NCBI GenBank assembly: GCA_038198445.1
Contig: JBBPZZ010000109.1
Coordinates: 1-14,319 of the forward strand
DNA length: 14,319 bases
Origin: JACDDK01 sp038198445
GTDB lineage: Bacteria > Actinomycetota > Rubrobacteria > Rubrobacterales > Rubrobacteraceae
Reading direction: 5' to 3'
In this document: positions 4,980 to 11,702 of the stretch, piece after piece
How the letters are laid out: every line of letters starts with the position of its first letter
Numbering within the stretch: the stretch's first letter is position 1
Translations under genes and position numbers: made by a program
The notes under the pieces: model-generated
Told to the model about the DNA's origin: nothing
What the model saw: only the letters and a program-made list of their open reading frames with translations
The model's database searches: none

Positions 4980-7372
4980 TATTGCTCCCTCCGCTCGTCC
5001 AGGCGTCCGATCTCCGCGTAACCGGCGCTACCCGGTTGCGGCGGCTCCTCGGGTGGTTTCCCGGTGAGGCCCACTAGTTGCTCCGGCCTCACCGGCACCC
5101 TCCGCAGTTCGCGGCCGGTCGCGTCCCGCAGCGCCGAGACGATTGCCGGGGTCGAGGAGATCGTCGGTGGTTCGCCGACGCCTTTCAGGCCGTAGGGGGC
5201 TTCGGGGTCAGCGAGTTCGAGGATGTCCATCTTGACGGGCGGCATGTCCAGAATGGTCGGGAGCAGATAGTCCGTGAAGGAGGCGTTCTGTATCCTGCCG
5301 TCCTTCACCTGAATCTCCTCCAGAAGAGCGAGCCCGAGCCCCTGGGCAACGCCGCCCTCGATCTGGCCCTCCAGAGCCTGCGGGTTCATGACCTTACCCA
5401 CGTCCTGAGCCGTGGCGATCTCGACCACCCGAACCAAACCCAACTCGGTGTCCACCTCCACGACCGCGCGATGCGCCGCGAAGGCGAACTGCAGATGCAC
5501 GTCTCCCTGCCCGTTCTCGTCCGCCGGATAGGTCTCCTTGTGATGGAACTCGACCGTCTCCTCTATCTCGTCGGACCCGATCAACTCGTCCAACGCAATG
5601 ATTACTTCTCCGTCTCTAGCTACAACGCCATCCTCGATGTACAGACCTTCCGCCGCCTCCCCGAACTCCTCCCGGACCCGCTCGAAGATACGCTCGCGCA
5701 CCTCCTCGCACGCCGCCTTGACCGCCGCGCCGGTAACGTAGCTCTGGCGTGAGGCCGAGGTCGAGCCAGCGGAACCGACCCGCGTATCCGCCGGCAGCAC
5801 GGCGACTCGTTCCACGCCCAGTTCGGTGCGGGCGATCTGGGCCTGCAACGTAACGAGTCCCTGGCCGACCTCCACCGCCGCCGTGTGGACCCGGACCAGC
5901 GGCTCGCCGTCTTCCACCGAGACGCTGACGCGCGCCGTGGAGTAGTCATCAAACCCGGCGGAGAACCCGATGTTCTTTATGCCGACGGCGTAGCCGACGC
6001 CGCGCCGGACACCCTCGCCGTGCGTTACGTTGGATACGCCGCCCGGAAGCTCGCGCAGGTCTCGGCCCATGACCTCCTTTGCCTCCGGCAGGGGCATCGC
6101 CTTTACACGTTCCAGGATCTCCTTCACCGGCGCCGGTTCGGGCAACATCTGGCCGAAGGGCAACGTATCTCCCGCTTCGAGGGCGTTCTTAATTCGGAGA
6201 TCCAGCGGGTCCATCCCGAGCGCCGCCGCCAGCTTGTCCATCTGCGACTCGTGTCCGAAGCACGCCTGGACCGCCCCGAAACCGCGCATCGCCCCGCACG
6301 GCGGGTTGTTCGTGTACATCAGGTAGCTGTCGATCTCCGCGTTCGGGACCTTGTACGGCCCACCCGCGAAGGTCGCCGCGTTCAGGCAGACGGCCATCGA
6401 GCTGGATGCGTAGGCGCCGCCGTCGAGCAGGAGCCGCGCCTTCACGTAGACCAGCTCGCCGTCCTTCGTTGCGCCGTGCTCGAAGCGCATCTTCGCCGGG
6501 TGCCGGTGGACGTGCCCGTAGAAAGATTCCTCGCGGTTGTAGACCATCTTCACGGGCCGGCCGGTGTGCAGGGCGAGCATGCACGAGTGTATCTGAATGG
6601 AGAGGTCTTCCCGGCCACCGAACGCCCCGCCGACGCCGGAGAGCGTCAGGCGCACCATCTCCGGTGGGAGGTCCAGGCTCTCGGCGACCTGGTCTCGGTC
6701 CACGTGCAGCCACTGCGTCGATATGTACAGGTCCACGCCGCCCTCGCCGTCCGGGACGGCCAGCCCGGACTCCGGCCCGAGAAATGCCTGGTCCTGCATC
6801 CCGACCTCGTACTCGCCGCTCACGACCACGTCGGCGGTCGCCTCGGGGTCGCCATGACGGATCTTGACGTGCCGCAACACGTTCCCCGACAAGTGCAGCT
6901 TCGGAGCGTCGCCCCTCAACGCTTCTTCCGCGTCGGCAAGCGGGTCGAGGACTTCGTAGTCCACCTGTATCTTCGCCAGCGCCAGCCGCGCGGTCTCCGG
7001 ATGATCGGCGGCGACTATAGCGACGGCCTCGCCCTGGTAACGGATGCTTTCCCACGCCAGCACGGGTTGGTCGGGGATCTCCATCCCGTACACCTTCCGG
7101 CCCGGCACGTCTTCGTGCGTCAGGACCGCGTGAACGCCCGGCATCGCCTCGGCCTCCGAGACGTCTATCGACCGGATGTCGGCGCGCGGATGCGGGCTCC
7201 TGAGCGTCGCCCCCCAGAGCATCCCGTCCATGTGCAGGTCCGACGAGTACTCGAACTCGCCCCGGACCTTCGGAACTCCATCGACCCGGCCACTGTTCTC
7301 CCCGACCCTTCCGGGCCGCTGGACCGGGACCTTCGGACGCTCGCGCGTCGGGGCTATCTCCGCCCGCGTCAT
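4979..7372 (-). CDS. pucD: xanthine dehydrogenase, molybdopterin-binding subunit
   Basis: Large subunit of a three-subunit molybdenum hydroxylase that oxidises xanthine (and hypoxanthine) to urate. The 797 residues carry the expected order: an N-terminal aldehyde oxidase/xanthine dehydrogenase a/b hammerhead (about 30-145), then cofactor-binding regions with GGAFGGRE at 248-255, PCGAMRGFGAVQ with catalytic Arg363, EVGQGLVTLQAQ at 501-512, STSASRQSYVTGAA, GGVAQGLG, and the C-terminal GVGEPP with catalytic base Glu734. All key residues are present. The ATG shares ATGA with the stop of the upstream amidohydrolase, and GGAGG lies seven bases before it. The closest type I recognise is the PucD kind. 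No XdhC-like cofactor maturation gene is in the window. Other purine-like substrates are possible, but the operon supports xanthine. Confidence 0.95.
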   Translation of the reverse strand: MTRAEIAPTRERPKVPVQRPGRVGENSGRVDGVPKVRGEFEYSSDLHMDGMLWGATLRSPHPRADIRSIDVSEAEAMPGVHAVLTHEDVPGRKVYGMEIPDQPVLAWESIRYQGEAVAIVAADHPETARLALAKIQVDYEVLDPLADAEEALRGDAPKLHLSGNVLRHVKIRHGDPEATADVVVSGEYEVGMQDQAFLGPESGLAVPDGEGGVDLYISTQWLHVDRDQVAESLDLPPEMVRLTLSGVGGAFGGREDLSIQIHSCMLALHTGRPVKMVYNREESFYGHVHRHPAKMRFEHGATKDGELVYVKARLLLDGGAYASSSMAVCLNAATFAGGPYKVPNAEIDSYLMYTNNPPCGAMRGFGAVQACFGHESQMDKLAAALGMDPLDLRIKNALEAGDTLPFGQMLPEPAPVKEILERVKAMPLPEAKEVMGRDLRELPGGVSNVTHGEGVRRGVGYAVGIKNIGFSAGFDDYSTARVSVSVEDGEPLVRVHTAAVEVGQGLVTLQAQIARTELGVERVAVLPADTRVGSAGSTSASRQSYVTGAAVKAACEEVRERIFERVREEFGEAAEGLYIEDGVVARDGEVIIALDELIGSDEIEETVEFHHKETYPADENGQGDVHLQFAFAAHRAVVEVDTELGLVRVVEIATAQDVGKVMNPQALEGQIEGGVAQGLGLALLEEIQVKDGRIQNASFTDYLLPTILDMPPVKMDILELADPEAPYGLKGVGEPPTISSTPAIVSALRDATGRELRRVPVRPEQLVGLTGKPPEEPPQPGSAGYAEIGRLDERREQ

Positions 7373-8748
7373 ATACTCACCTCCTCAAACTTCCCGGCGA
7401 GCCGCCGGCTCTCGCGGTCGAGTTCCCTCGCCACCTCATCCACGTCCACCGTCCCCAGCTCCCCGCTCTCCACCACCGGAACGCCGTTCACCAGCAAAAG
7501 ATGCACGGGACACGGGGGGCCGAGTACGAGCGCCGCGACGGGGTCGGAGATACCGGCCTGCCCGATGCGGTCCATCCTCCAGAGGGCCACGTCCGCGAGC
7601 TTGCCGGGTTCGAGAGAGCCGATCTCCACTTCCCGCCCCAGGCACCGCGCCCCATGCATCGTCGCCAGCTCCAGCGCCCGCCGCGCCGTCATCGCCTTCG
7701 GCCCGCCCGCGAAGCGCGCCGCCAGAAGCGCCTGCCGCATCTCTATACCCAGCTCCCCCGCCTCGTTCGACGCGGCGCCGTCCGCTCCGAGTCCAACCGG
7801 CGCGCCCGCCCCCACGAACGCCGCGACCGGTGCTATCCCCGCACCGAGCCGGCCGTTCGATGAGGGACAATGAGCCACACCCGTTCCAGTCTCACCGAAG
7901 CGCTGGATCTCTCTCTCGTTCAGATGGACGCAGTGAGCGAGCCAGACATCGTGACCGAGCCACCCTAGATCCTCCAGGTACTCGACGGGCCGCACGCCGA
8001 ACTTCTCCTTACAAAACTCTTCCTCGTCTTTCGTCTCGGCAAGGTGTGTGTGCAGCCGGACGCCGCGCCACCGGGCGAACTCCGCCGTCTCACGCATCAG
8101 CTCGCGCGTCACGGAGAACGGAGAACAAGGAGCCAAAGCGACGCGGAGCATCGAGTCGAAGGAAGGGTCGTGGAAGCGATCCAGCGCCGCTTCGCAGGCG
8201 GAGAGTATCTCATCGCGGTCCTCCACGACCTCATCCGGCGGCAGCCCACCACGGGACTTCCCGAGGTCCATCGAACCCCGGCACGGGTGGAACCGCAGGC
8301 CCAGCTCCCGCGCCGCCTCCACTTCGACGGCGAGAAGGTCCCCGGCACCCTTCGGAAAGACGTAATGATGGTCCGTCGAGGTGGAGCAGCCGGAGTGCGC
8401 GAGCGCCGCGAGGCCCGCGCGGACGGCGGCGTGTTCGATCTCCTCGTCGATCAAAGCCCACACCGGATACAACTCGACCAGCCACTCGAAGAGCGTCGCC
8501 TCCTGCGCCAGCCCGCGAGTCGCCCATTGGTAGAGATGATGGTGACAGTTCACGAGCCCCGGTGTCGCCAGACACCCGCTACCGTCGATCCGCTCCGCGT
8601 CCCTCGTGTGCTCTTCCGGCGCTGGCCCCTCTCCCACCGCGATGATGCGGTTACCTTCGATGACGACATGGCCGGACTCGTACTCGTTACCGGCGGCGTC
8701 CACCGTCGAGATCGCGCACTTTTCGATAACCTTGCGATGCCCGATCAC
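7369..8748 (-). CDS. 8-oxoguanine deaminase-like amidohydrolase
   Basis: Zinc amidohydrolase of the COG0402 deaminase group, 459 residues. It has NCHHHLYQ with metal ligands His69 and His71, HPCRGSMDLG and GGLPPDEVV (154-174), ALAPCSPFSVT, HTHLAET with His235 and Glu238, AHCVHL, AHCPSSNGRL and GADGAASNE with Asp323. This set, especially the CRGSMDLG/GGLPPD and APCSPFSVT stretches, resembles the 8-oxoguanine deaminase group typified by Pseudomonas PA0142, which yields urate directly. Guanine or an s-triazine-like substrate is an alternative. The reading frame stays open up to 9084, but I place the start at GTG 8748 because it overlaps the 2Fe-2S subunit stop as GTGA and family homology begins there. 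It sits between two xanthine dehydrogenase subunit genes, so its product feeds the same urate pool. Confidence 0.88.
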   Translation of the reverse strand: MIGHRKVIEKCAISTVDAAGNEYESGHVVIEGNRIIAVGEGPAPEEHTRDAERIDGSGCLATPGLVNCHHHLYQWATRGLAQEATLFEWLVELYPVWALIDEEIEHAAVRAGLAALAHSGCSTSTDHHYVFPKGAGDLLAVEVEAARELGLRFHPCRGSMDLGKSRGGLPPDEVVEDRDEILSACEAALDRFHDPSFDSMLRVALAPCSPFSVTRELMRETAEFARWRGVRLHTHLAETKDEEEFCKEKFGVRPVEYLEDLGWLGHDVWLAHCVHLNEREIQRFGETGTGVAHCPSSNGRLGAGIAPVAAFVGAGAPVGLGADGAASNEAGELGIEMRQALLAARFAGGPKAMTARRALELATMHGARCLGREVEIGSLEPGKLADVALWRMDRIGQAGISDPVAALVLGPPCPVHLLLVNGVPVVESGELGTVDVDEVARELDRESRRLAGKFEEVSI

Positions 8749-9215
8749 GGCTGGCCCACCCTCTCCACCGCCAGACGCACGGCGTCCAGGATCTTCTCGT
8801 AGCCCGTGCAGCGGCAGAGGTTTCCGGCCAGAGCCTCCCGGATCTCCGGGTCCGTGGGAGAAGGCTTCCTCCGCAGCAGGTCGTGCGTCGCCACGATAAA
8901 CCCCGGCGTGCAGAACCCGCACTGCACCGCCCCAGCCTCCACGAACGCCTCCTGCACTGGATGAAGCTCGTCCCCAGAGGAGATCCCCTCTACCGTCACG
9001 ACTTTGCGCCCCTCCGCCTGTCCCGCCAGCACGAGACAAGAGCAAACCAGCGTACCGTCCATATAGACCGAGCACGACCCGCACTCTCCCTGCTCGCAGG
9101 CATTCTTCGAGCCGGGTAGCTCCAGCCGCTCGCGCAGGACGTAGAGCAAACTCTCACCCTCCCAGACACCGTCTGCTTCACGAATCTCTCCGTTGACCTC
9201 CAGCCTAAGCCGCAT
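8745..9215 (-). CDS. pucE: xanthine dehydrogenase, 2Fe-2S subunit
   Basis: Electron-transfer subunit of 156 residues with two 2Fe-2S clusters. The N-terminal plant-ferredoxin-type cluster uses Cys40, Cys45, Cys48 and Cys60 (CEQGECGSC motif). The C-terminal helical domain uses Cys99, Cys102, Cys134 and Cys136 (QCGFCTPG and CRCTGY motifs). All eight cysteines are present and the length is typical. It passes electrons from the molybdenum centre to FAD. The ATG lies inside the last codons of the FAD subunit gene (11-base overlap), preceded by GGAGGTGACCG, a very strong ribosome site. Its stop overlaps the GTG of the deaminase gene. Confidence 0.96.
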   Translation of the reverse strand: MRLRLEVNGEIREADGVWEGESLLYVLRERLELPGSKNACEQGECGSCSVYMDGTLVCSCLVLAGQAEGRKVVTVEGISSGDELHPVQEAFVEAGAVQCGFCTPGFIVATHDLLRRKPSPTDPEIREALAGNLCRCTGYEKILDAVRLAVERVGQP

Positions 9216-10083
9216 CGGTCACCTCCCGGTACTCGTCCCAGGCCCACTTGAGCGTCCGCCTCGCCAGCACGCCGACCGAGTGACGCCGGTACTCCGCCGT
9301 CCCCCGCACGTCATCTATGGGTCTCGCCGCCGCGGCCACCAACTCTCCAAAGCGCCGCAGCGCACTCTCGCCTATCTCTCCCCGCGACTCCCAGAGCCCG
9401 GATTCCTCCAGCACGCCCTGAATAAATTCCTCGGCTTCGGCGGCCTGTATAGGGGTCGGTCCCGCCGATCCGATGCACGCGCCGACCTTTCCCTGTTCGG
9501 GATGCAGGGCGAGCCCGAAGGAGCAGACGGCGATCACCATGGCGTTGCGGGTCCCGATCTTGGCGTACTGCTGCGGCCCCGTGGCCTCCGGTATGTGGAA
9601 AGCGGAGATCAAGTCTTCAGGTTCGAGAGCGTTTCGCTTGGGACCCGCAATGAACTCGGATACCGGCAGCCGCCTGGTACCATTGATCGACGCGACCTCT
9701 ACCTCGGCGTCGGAGGCGTATAGCGGCGGCAACCCATCCCCGGCCGGAGACGAGGTCGCCAGGTTCCCGCCGACGGTGCCGCGGTTCCGGATCTGGGGCG
9801 AACCGACCGTCCGCGAAGCCATCGCGAGCCCCGGCAGCTTCTCTCTCAGCTCGGTGATGATGCGACTGTAAGTTACGCCCGCGCCCACCCGTACGAGCCC
9901 GTCTTCCTCGCTCCACTCCGCCAGCTCCGGGACTCGCGTGAGGTCGAGGATCGCTTCGGGTCGGCGGCGGGCAAAGTTTATCTCTACCATGATGTCTGTA
10001 CCGCCGAAGACCGGCACGGCCTCTGGATGCGCGGCCTTGACCTCTAAGGCTTCGCGAAAATTCGCGGGTTGAAGAAACTCCAC
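9205..10083 (-). CDS. pucC: xanthine dehydrogenase, FAD-binding subunit
   Basis: FAD-binding subunit of the CoxM/PucC type, 292 residues from the chosen start. It begins with the family's usual EFLQPANFREAL, then has PVFGGTDIMVEIN for the FAD loop and GSPQIRNRGTVGGNLATSSP for the second FAD motif, and ends with the CO-dehydrogenase flavoprotein C-terminal domain. I chose GTG 10083, where AGGGAGG lies five bases upstream and homology begins. A further in-frame GTG at 10146 also has AAGGAG at good spacing and would add 21 residues of no obvious homology, so the start is not certain. It is the first gene of the xanthine dehydrogenase operon and overlaps the next one by 11 bases. Confidence 0.93.
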   Translation of the reverse strand: MEFLQPANFREALEVKAAHPEAVPVFGGTDIMVEINFARRRPEAILDLTRVPELAEWSEEDGLVRVGAGVTYSRIITELREKLPGLAMASRTVGSPQIRNRGTVGGNLATSSPAGDGLPPLYASDAEVEVASINGTRRLPVSEFIAGPKRNALEPEDLISAFHIPEATGPQQYAKIGTRNAMVIAVCSFGLALHPEQGKVGACIGSAGPTPIQAAEAEEFIQGVLEESGLWESRGEIGESALRRFGELVAAAARPIDDVRGTAEYRRHSVGVLARRTLKWAWDEYREVTDAA

Positions 10084-10088
10084 CTGCA

Positions 10089-10095
10089 CCTCCCT
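10089..10095 (-). promoter_or_regulatory. ribosome binding site deciding the pucC start
   Basis: AGGGAGG is followed by a five-base spacer and GTG at 10083. The competing upstream GTG at 10146 has AAGGAG at 10159-10154 with a seven-base spacer. Homology favours the downstream start. Confidence 0.6.
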
Positions 10096-10126
10096 ACACG
10101 CCTCACGACGCAATGTTGGAAGATCC

Positions 10127-10205
10127 GGCGAGGTGATCGCCCCCACGCGCCTTCTCCTTCTACCCTAAAGGAAGACAGGCCAGGTGATCGTGCGCGGCGC
10201 GCCTT
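10127..10205 (-). repeat. imperfect direct repeat in the xanthine dehydrogenase leader
   Basis: Two units share AAGGCGCG, then 6-7 variable bases, then CGATCACCT and GCC (minus strand; units 10205-10178 and 10153-10127, period about 51). The downstream unit also contains a short GGCGA/TCGCC inverted repeat. Both lie in the roughly 167-base transcribed leader. The downstream unit covers the alternative GTG start at 10146. Tandem regulator sites or mRNA structure are possible; the role is unknown. Confidence 0.5.
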
Positions 10206-10222
10206 TTCCGTCTCTTGCTATG

Positions 10223-10230
10223 TTCCGCAT
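10223..10230 (-). promoter_or_regulatory. shared leader motif ATGCGGAA (copy 2)
   Basis: Second copy of the 8-mer, 26 bases after the TATCCT -10 box, the same offset as copy 1 at 3755-3762. Here it is the right half of a TCCG-TAATG-CGGA inverted repeat. This is a candidate operator joining the two purine operons in one regulon. Confidence 0.45.
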
Positions 10231-10256
10231 TACGGATTTATACTTCTGAATCACGA

Positions 10257-10286
10257 AGGATAACGAATTGGCGATCGACCTGTCAA
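10257..10286 (-). promoter_or_regulatory. sigma-70-type promoter of the xanthine dehydrogenase operon
   Basis: TTGACA (10286-10281) and TATCCT (10262-10257) are separated by 18 bases on the minus strand. The -35 box includes the TGA stop of the MFS gene. Transcription would start near 10250, leaving a leader of about 167 bases before GTG 10083. No purine riboswitch was recognised in that leader. Confidence 0.62.
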
Positions 10287-11515
10287 GTTTCAGCGGGGTC
10301 GGAACTTCGCTGTTGGGGTCGGTCCAAGACGACGATCGCGATGGCGACCAGCAGGATAACGGCGGAGATGTAGAACGCCGCGGCGAAGCCTGTCACACCG
10401 ACCAAAAACCCGAAGAAGAATGCGCCCGCGCCGGTGCCGGCATCGAAGGATACGTTCCACAGAGTACTGCCCAGGCCGCGTTCGTTCTCGGCGACCCGGT
10501 CCATGGTGAGTATGAGCGTCGAGTTCTGGAGTAGTCCGAGTCCGGCGCCAAAGAGGACAGCCCCGGTGAGCATAACGAGTCCGCCACGCGGGAGGGCGGC
10601 CATGCCCAGGGCGGCGAGGAGGAGACCGGGCGCGAGCAGGAGGCGCGGGTCGTGGCGGTCGCCGAAGCGTCCCGCCCACCAGCGGCTGGCGGTGCTCGTG
10701 ATCCCGAAGAAGAGGAGCGCCGTCGCCGCCGAGAATACGCCTCGCTCAGAGATGGCGAGCGGCAGGAAAGTCACCAGGACACCGGTCGCCGAGGTCGCCG
10801 CGGAAAACAGCAGGAAGAGCCGCAAGAGCGGGCCGCGTCTGAGTCCTTTCAGGAAGCCCGCGTCGCTGCCCTGGCCTTGCGCGAGGGGCGCGACCGCGCG
10901 GATACCGGGTACGGCCGCCATACCGATTAAGGGCGCCGCTCCGGCCAAAACAAATACCGCGCCGTAGCCGGAGAGGTCCACGAGCCAGAGTCCCAGTGGG
11001 TTACAGAATATGGCGGGTAATGTTATCGCCACGCCGAAGACGCCGAGCGCCTCGCCCCGGCGTTCGGGCGGGGCGAGCTCTACTACGAGCGCGGCGAATA
11101 TAACCGTGGCTATGCCGAACCCCACACCCCGCGCAAGAGTCACGGCAAGGATACTGTCCAGGCTTCGCGCCAGCGGATAGAGAAAACAAGGCAACCCGAG
11201 AAACAGTAGACCGACCGACAACGTCGCGGTGTAACCGAAACGGTTTAGCAAACGCGGCATCTGGACTTGGGTCAGCACTGTCGAGAGCATGAACACCGCG
11301 GTGGCGAGACCCGCGCCCGAGCTTCCGCCCCCGGCTTCCTCCGCGTACAGCGGGACGACAGAGAGAAGGAGTTGGAAGCCGGAGAAGATCGCAAACGTCG
11401 CGAGCGCCAGTAACAGTAGCGGCCCGGAGATCAAACGCGGCCCTCCACCCTTCGCCAGTTCCGCGCTCGCTTGTCGTTTGATCCTCACTGCGCCTATCTT
11501 CCTCGACCGGGACAT
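10283..11515 (-). CDS. MFS transporter, substrate unknown
   Basis: Major facilitator superfamily membrane protein of 410 residues, about 12 hydrophobic segments starting near residue 31. It has a weakened motif-A loop (NRFGYTATLS at 91-100, and AGRFGDRHDPR in the second half) and the ELAPPERRGEALGVFG loop typical of arabinose-efflux-like members. A basic 28-residue N-terminus precedes TM1. The ATG at 11515 has no ribosome site. GTG 11488 (residue 10) has GAGGAAG and TAGG upstream and is an alternative start. A weak TTGATG-N16-TACTCT promoter-like pair at 11552-11525 would start transcription near 11518. It lies between the trehalose pair and the purine operon. Its stop overlaps the purine promoter, but I see nothing that ties its substrate to either side. 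Confidence 0.88.
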   Translation of the reverse strand: MSRSRKIGAVRIKRQASAELAKGGGPRLISGPLLLLALATFAIFSGFQLLLSVVPLYAEEAGGGSSGAGLATAVFMLSTVLTQVQMPRLLNRFGYTATLSVGLLFLGLPCFLYPLARSLDSILAVTLARGVGFGIATVIFAALVVELAPPERRGEALGVFGVAITLPAIFCNPLGLWLVDLSGYGAVFVLAGAAPLIGMAAVPGIRAVAPLAQGQGSDAGFLKGLRRGPLLRLFLLFSAATSATGVLVTFLPLAISERGVFSAATALLFFGITSTASRWWAGRFGDRHDPRLLLAPGLLLAALGMAALPRGGLVMLTGAVLFGAGLGLLQNSTLILTMDRVAENERGLGSTLWNVSFDAGTGAGAFFFGFLVGVTGFAAAFYISAVILLVAIAIVVLDRPQQRSSDPAET

Positions 11516-11637
11516 GTCGGCGCAAGAGTATGGCCGAAATCCTTGTCATCAATCTCCTCGGGACAGAAATCGACGCTATCGTCCAGTCCTCGCGGAGGCG
11601 TTAGAGGGCAGGGACGCCGGGCTTCGCGCGAACGAAC

Positions 11638-11680
11638 CCCCGGAGCGTAAGCCGCATTTGAACTCGGATACGCTCCGGGG
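11638..11680. terminator. 12-base-pair GC-rich hairpin after the GH65 gene
   Basis: CCCCGGAGCGTA and TACGCTCCGGGG pair perfectly around a 19-base loop, 23 bases beyond the GH65 stop on the minus strand. No T tract follows on either strand. Its place and strength suit a terminator of the otsB-GH65 unit in a high-GC host, or an mRNA 3'-end stabiliser. The rest of gap 11516-11702 shows nothing clear. Confidence 0.5.
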
Positions 11681-11702
11681 ATTGGCCGATCAGGGAGTCT
11701 AC

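Noticed and set aside
5885..8645. Long plus-strand open frames opposite pucD and the amidohydrolase (5885-7873 and 7176-8645)
   Set aside because: Arg/Pro/Ser-rich antisense translations with no motif; the minus-strand genes are unambiguous.
8749..9084. Upstream extension of the amidohydrolase frame to an ATG at 9084
   Set aside because: This part overlaps the 2Fe-2S gene in another frame, is Gly/Arg-rich and has no homology; the GTGA overlap at 8748 gives a natural start.
11001..11552. Alternative minus-strand frame starting at 11552 with a good GAGGAG site upstream of the MFS gene
   Set aside because: Its translation beyond the first residues is an Arg-rich shadow of the MFS gene in another frame. 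It was considered as a sign of a frameshifted N-terminus, but the MFS frame is open and complete without it.
11645..11675. tRNA T-loop-like GTTCAAAT with an acceptor-like GC arm (minus strand)
   Set aside because: The would-be T stem does not pair at its closing position, and there is no D arm, anticodon arm or CCA end. It is simply the loop of the 12-base-pair hairpin.
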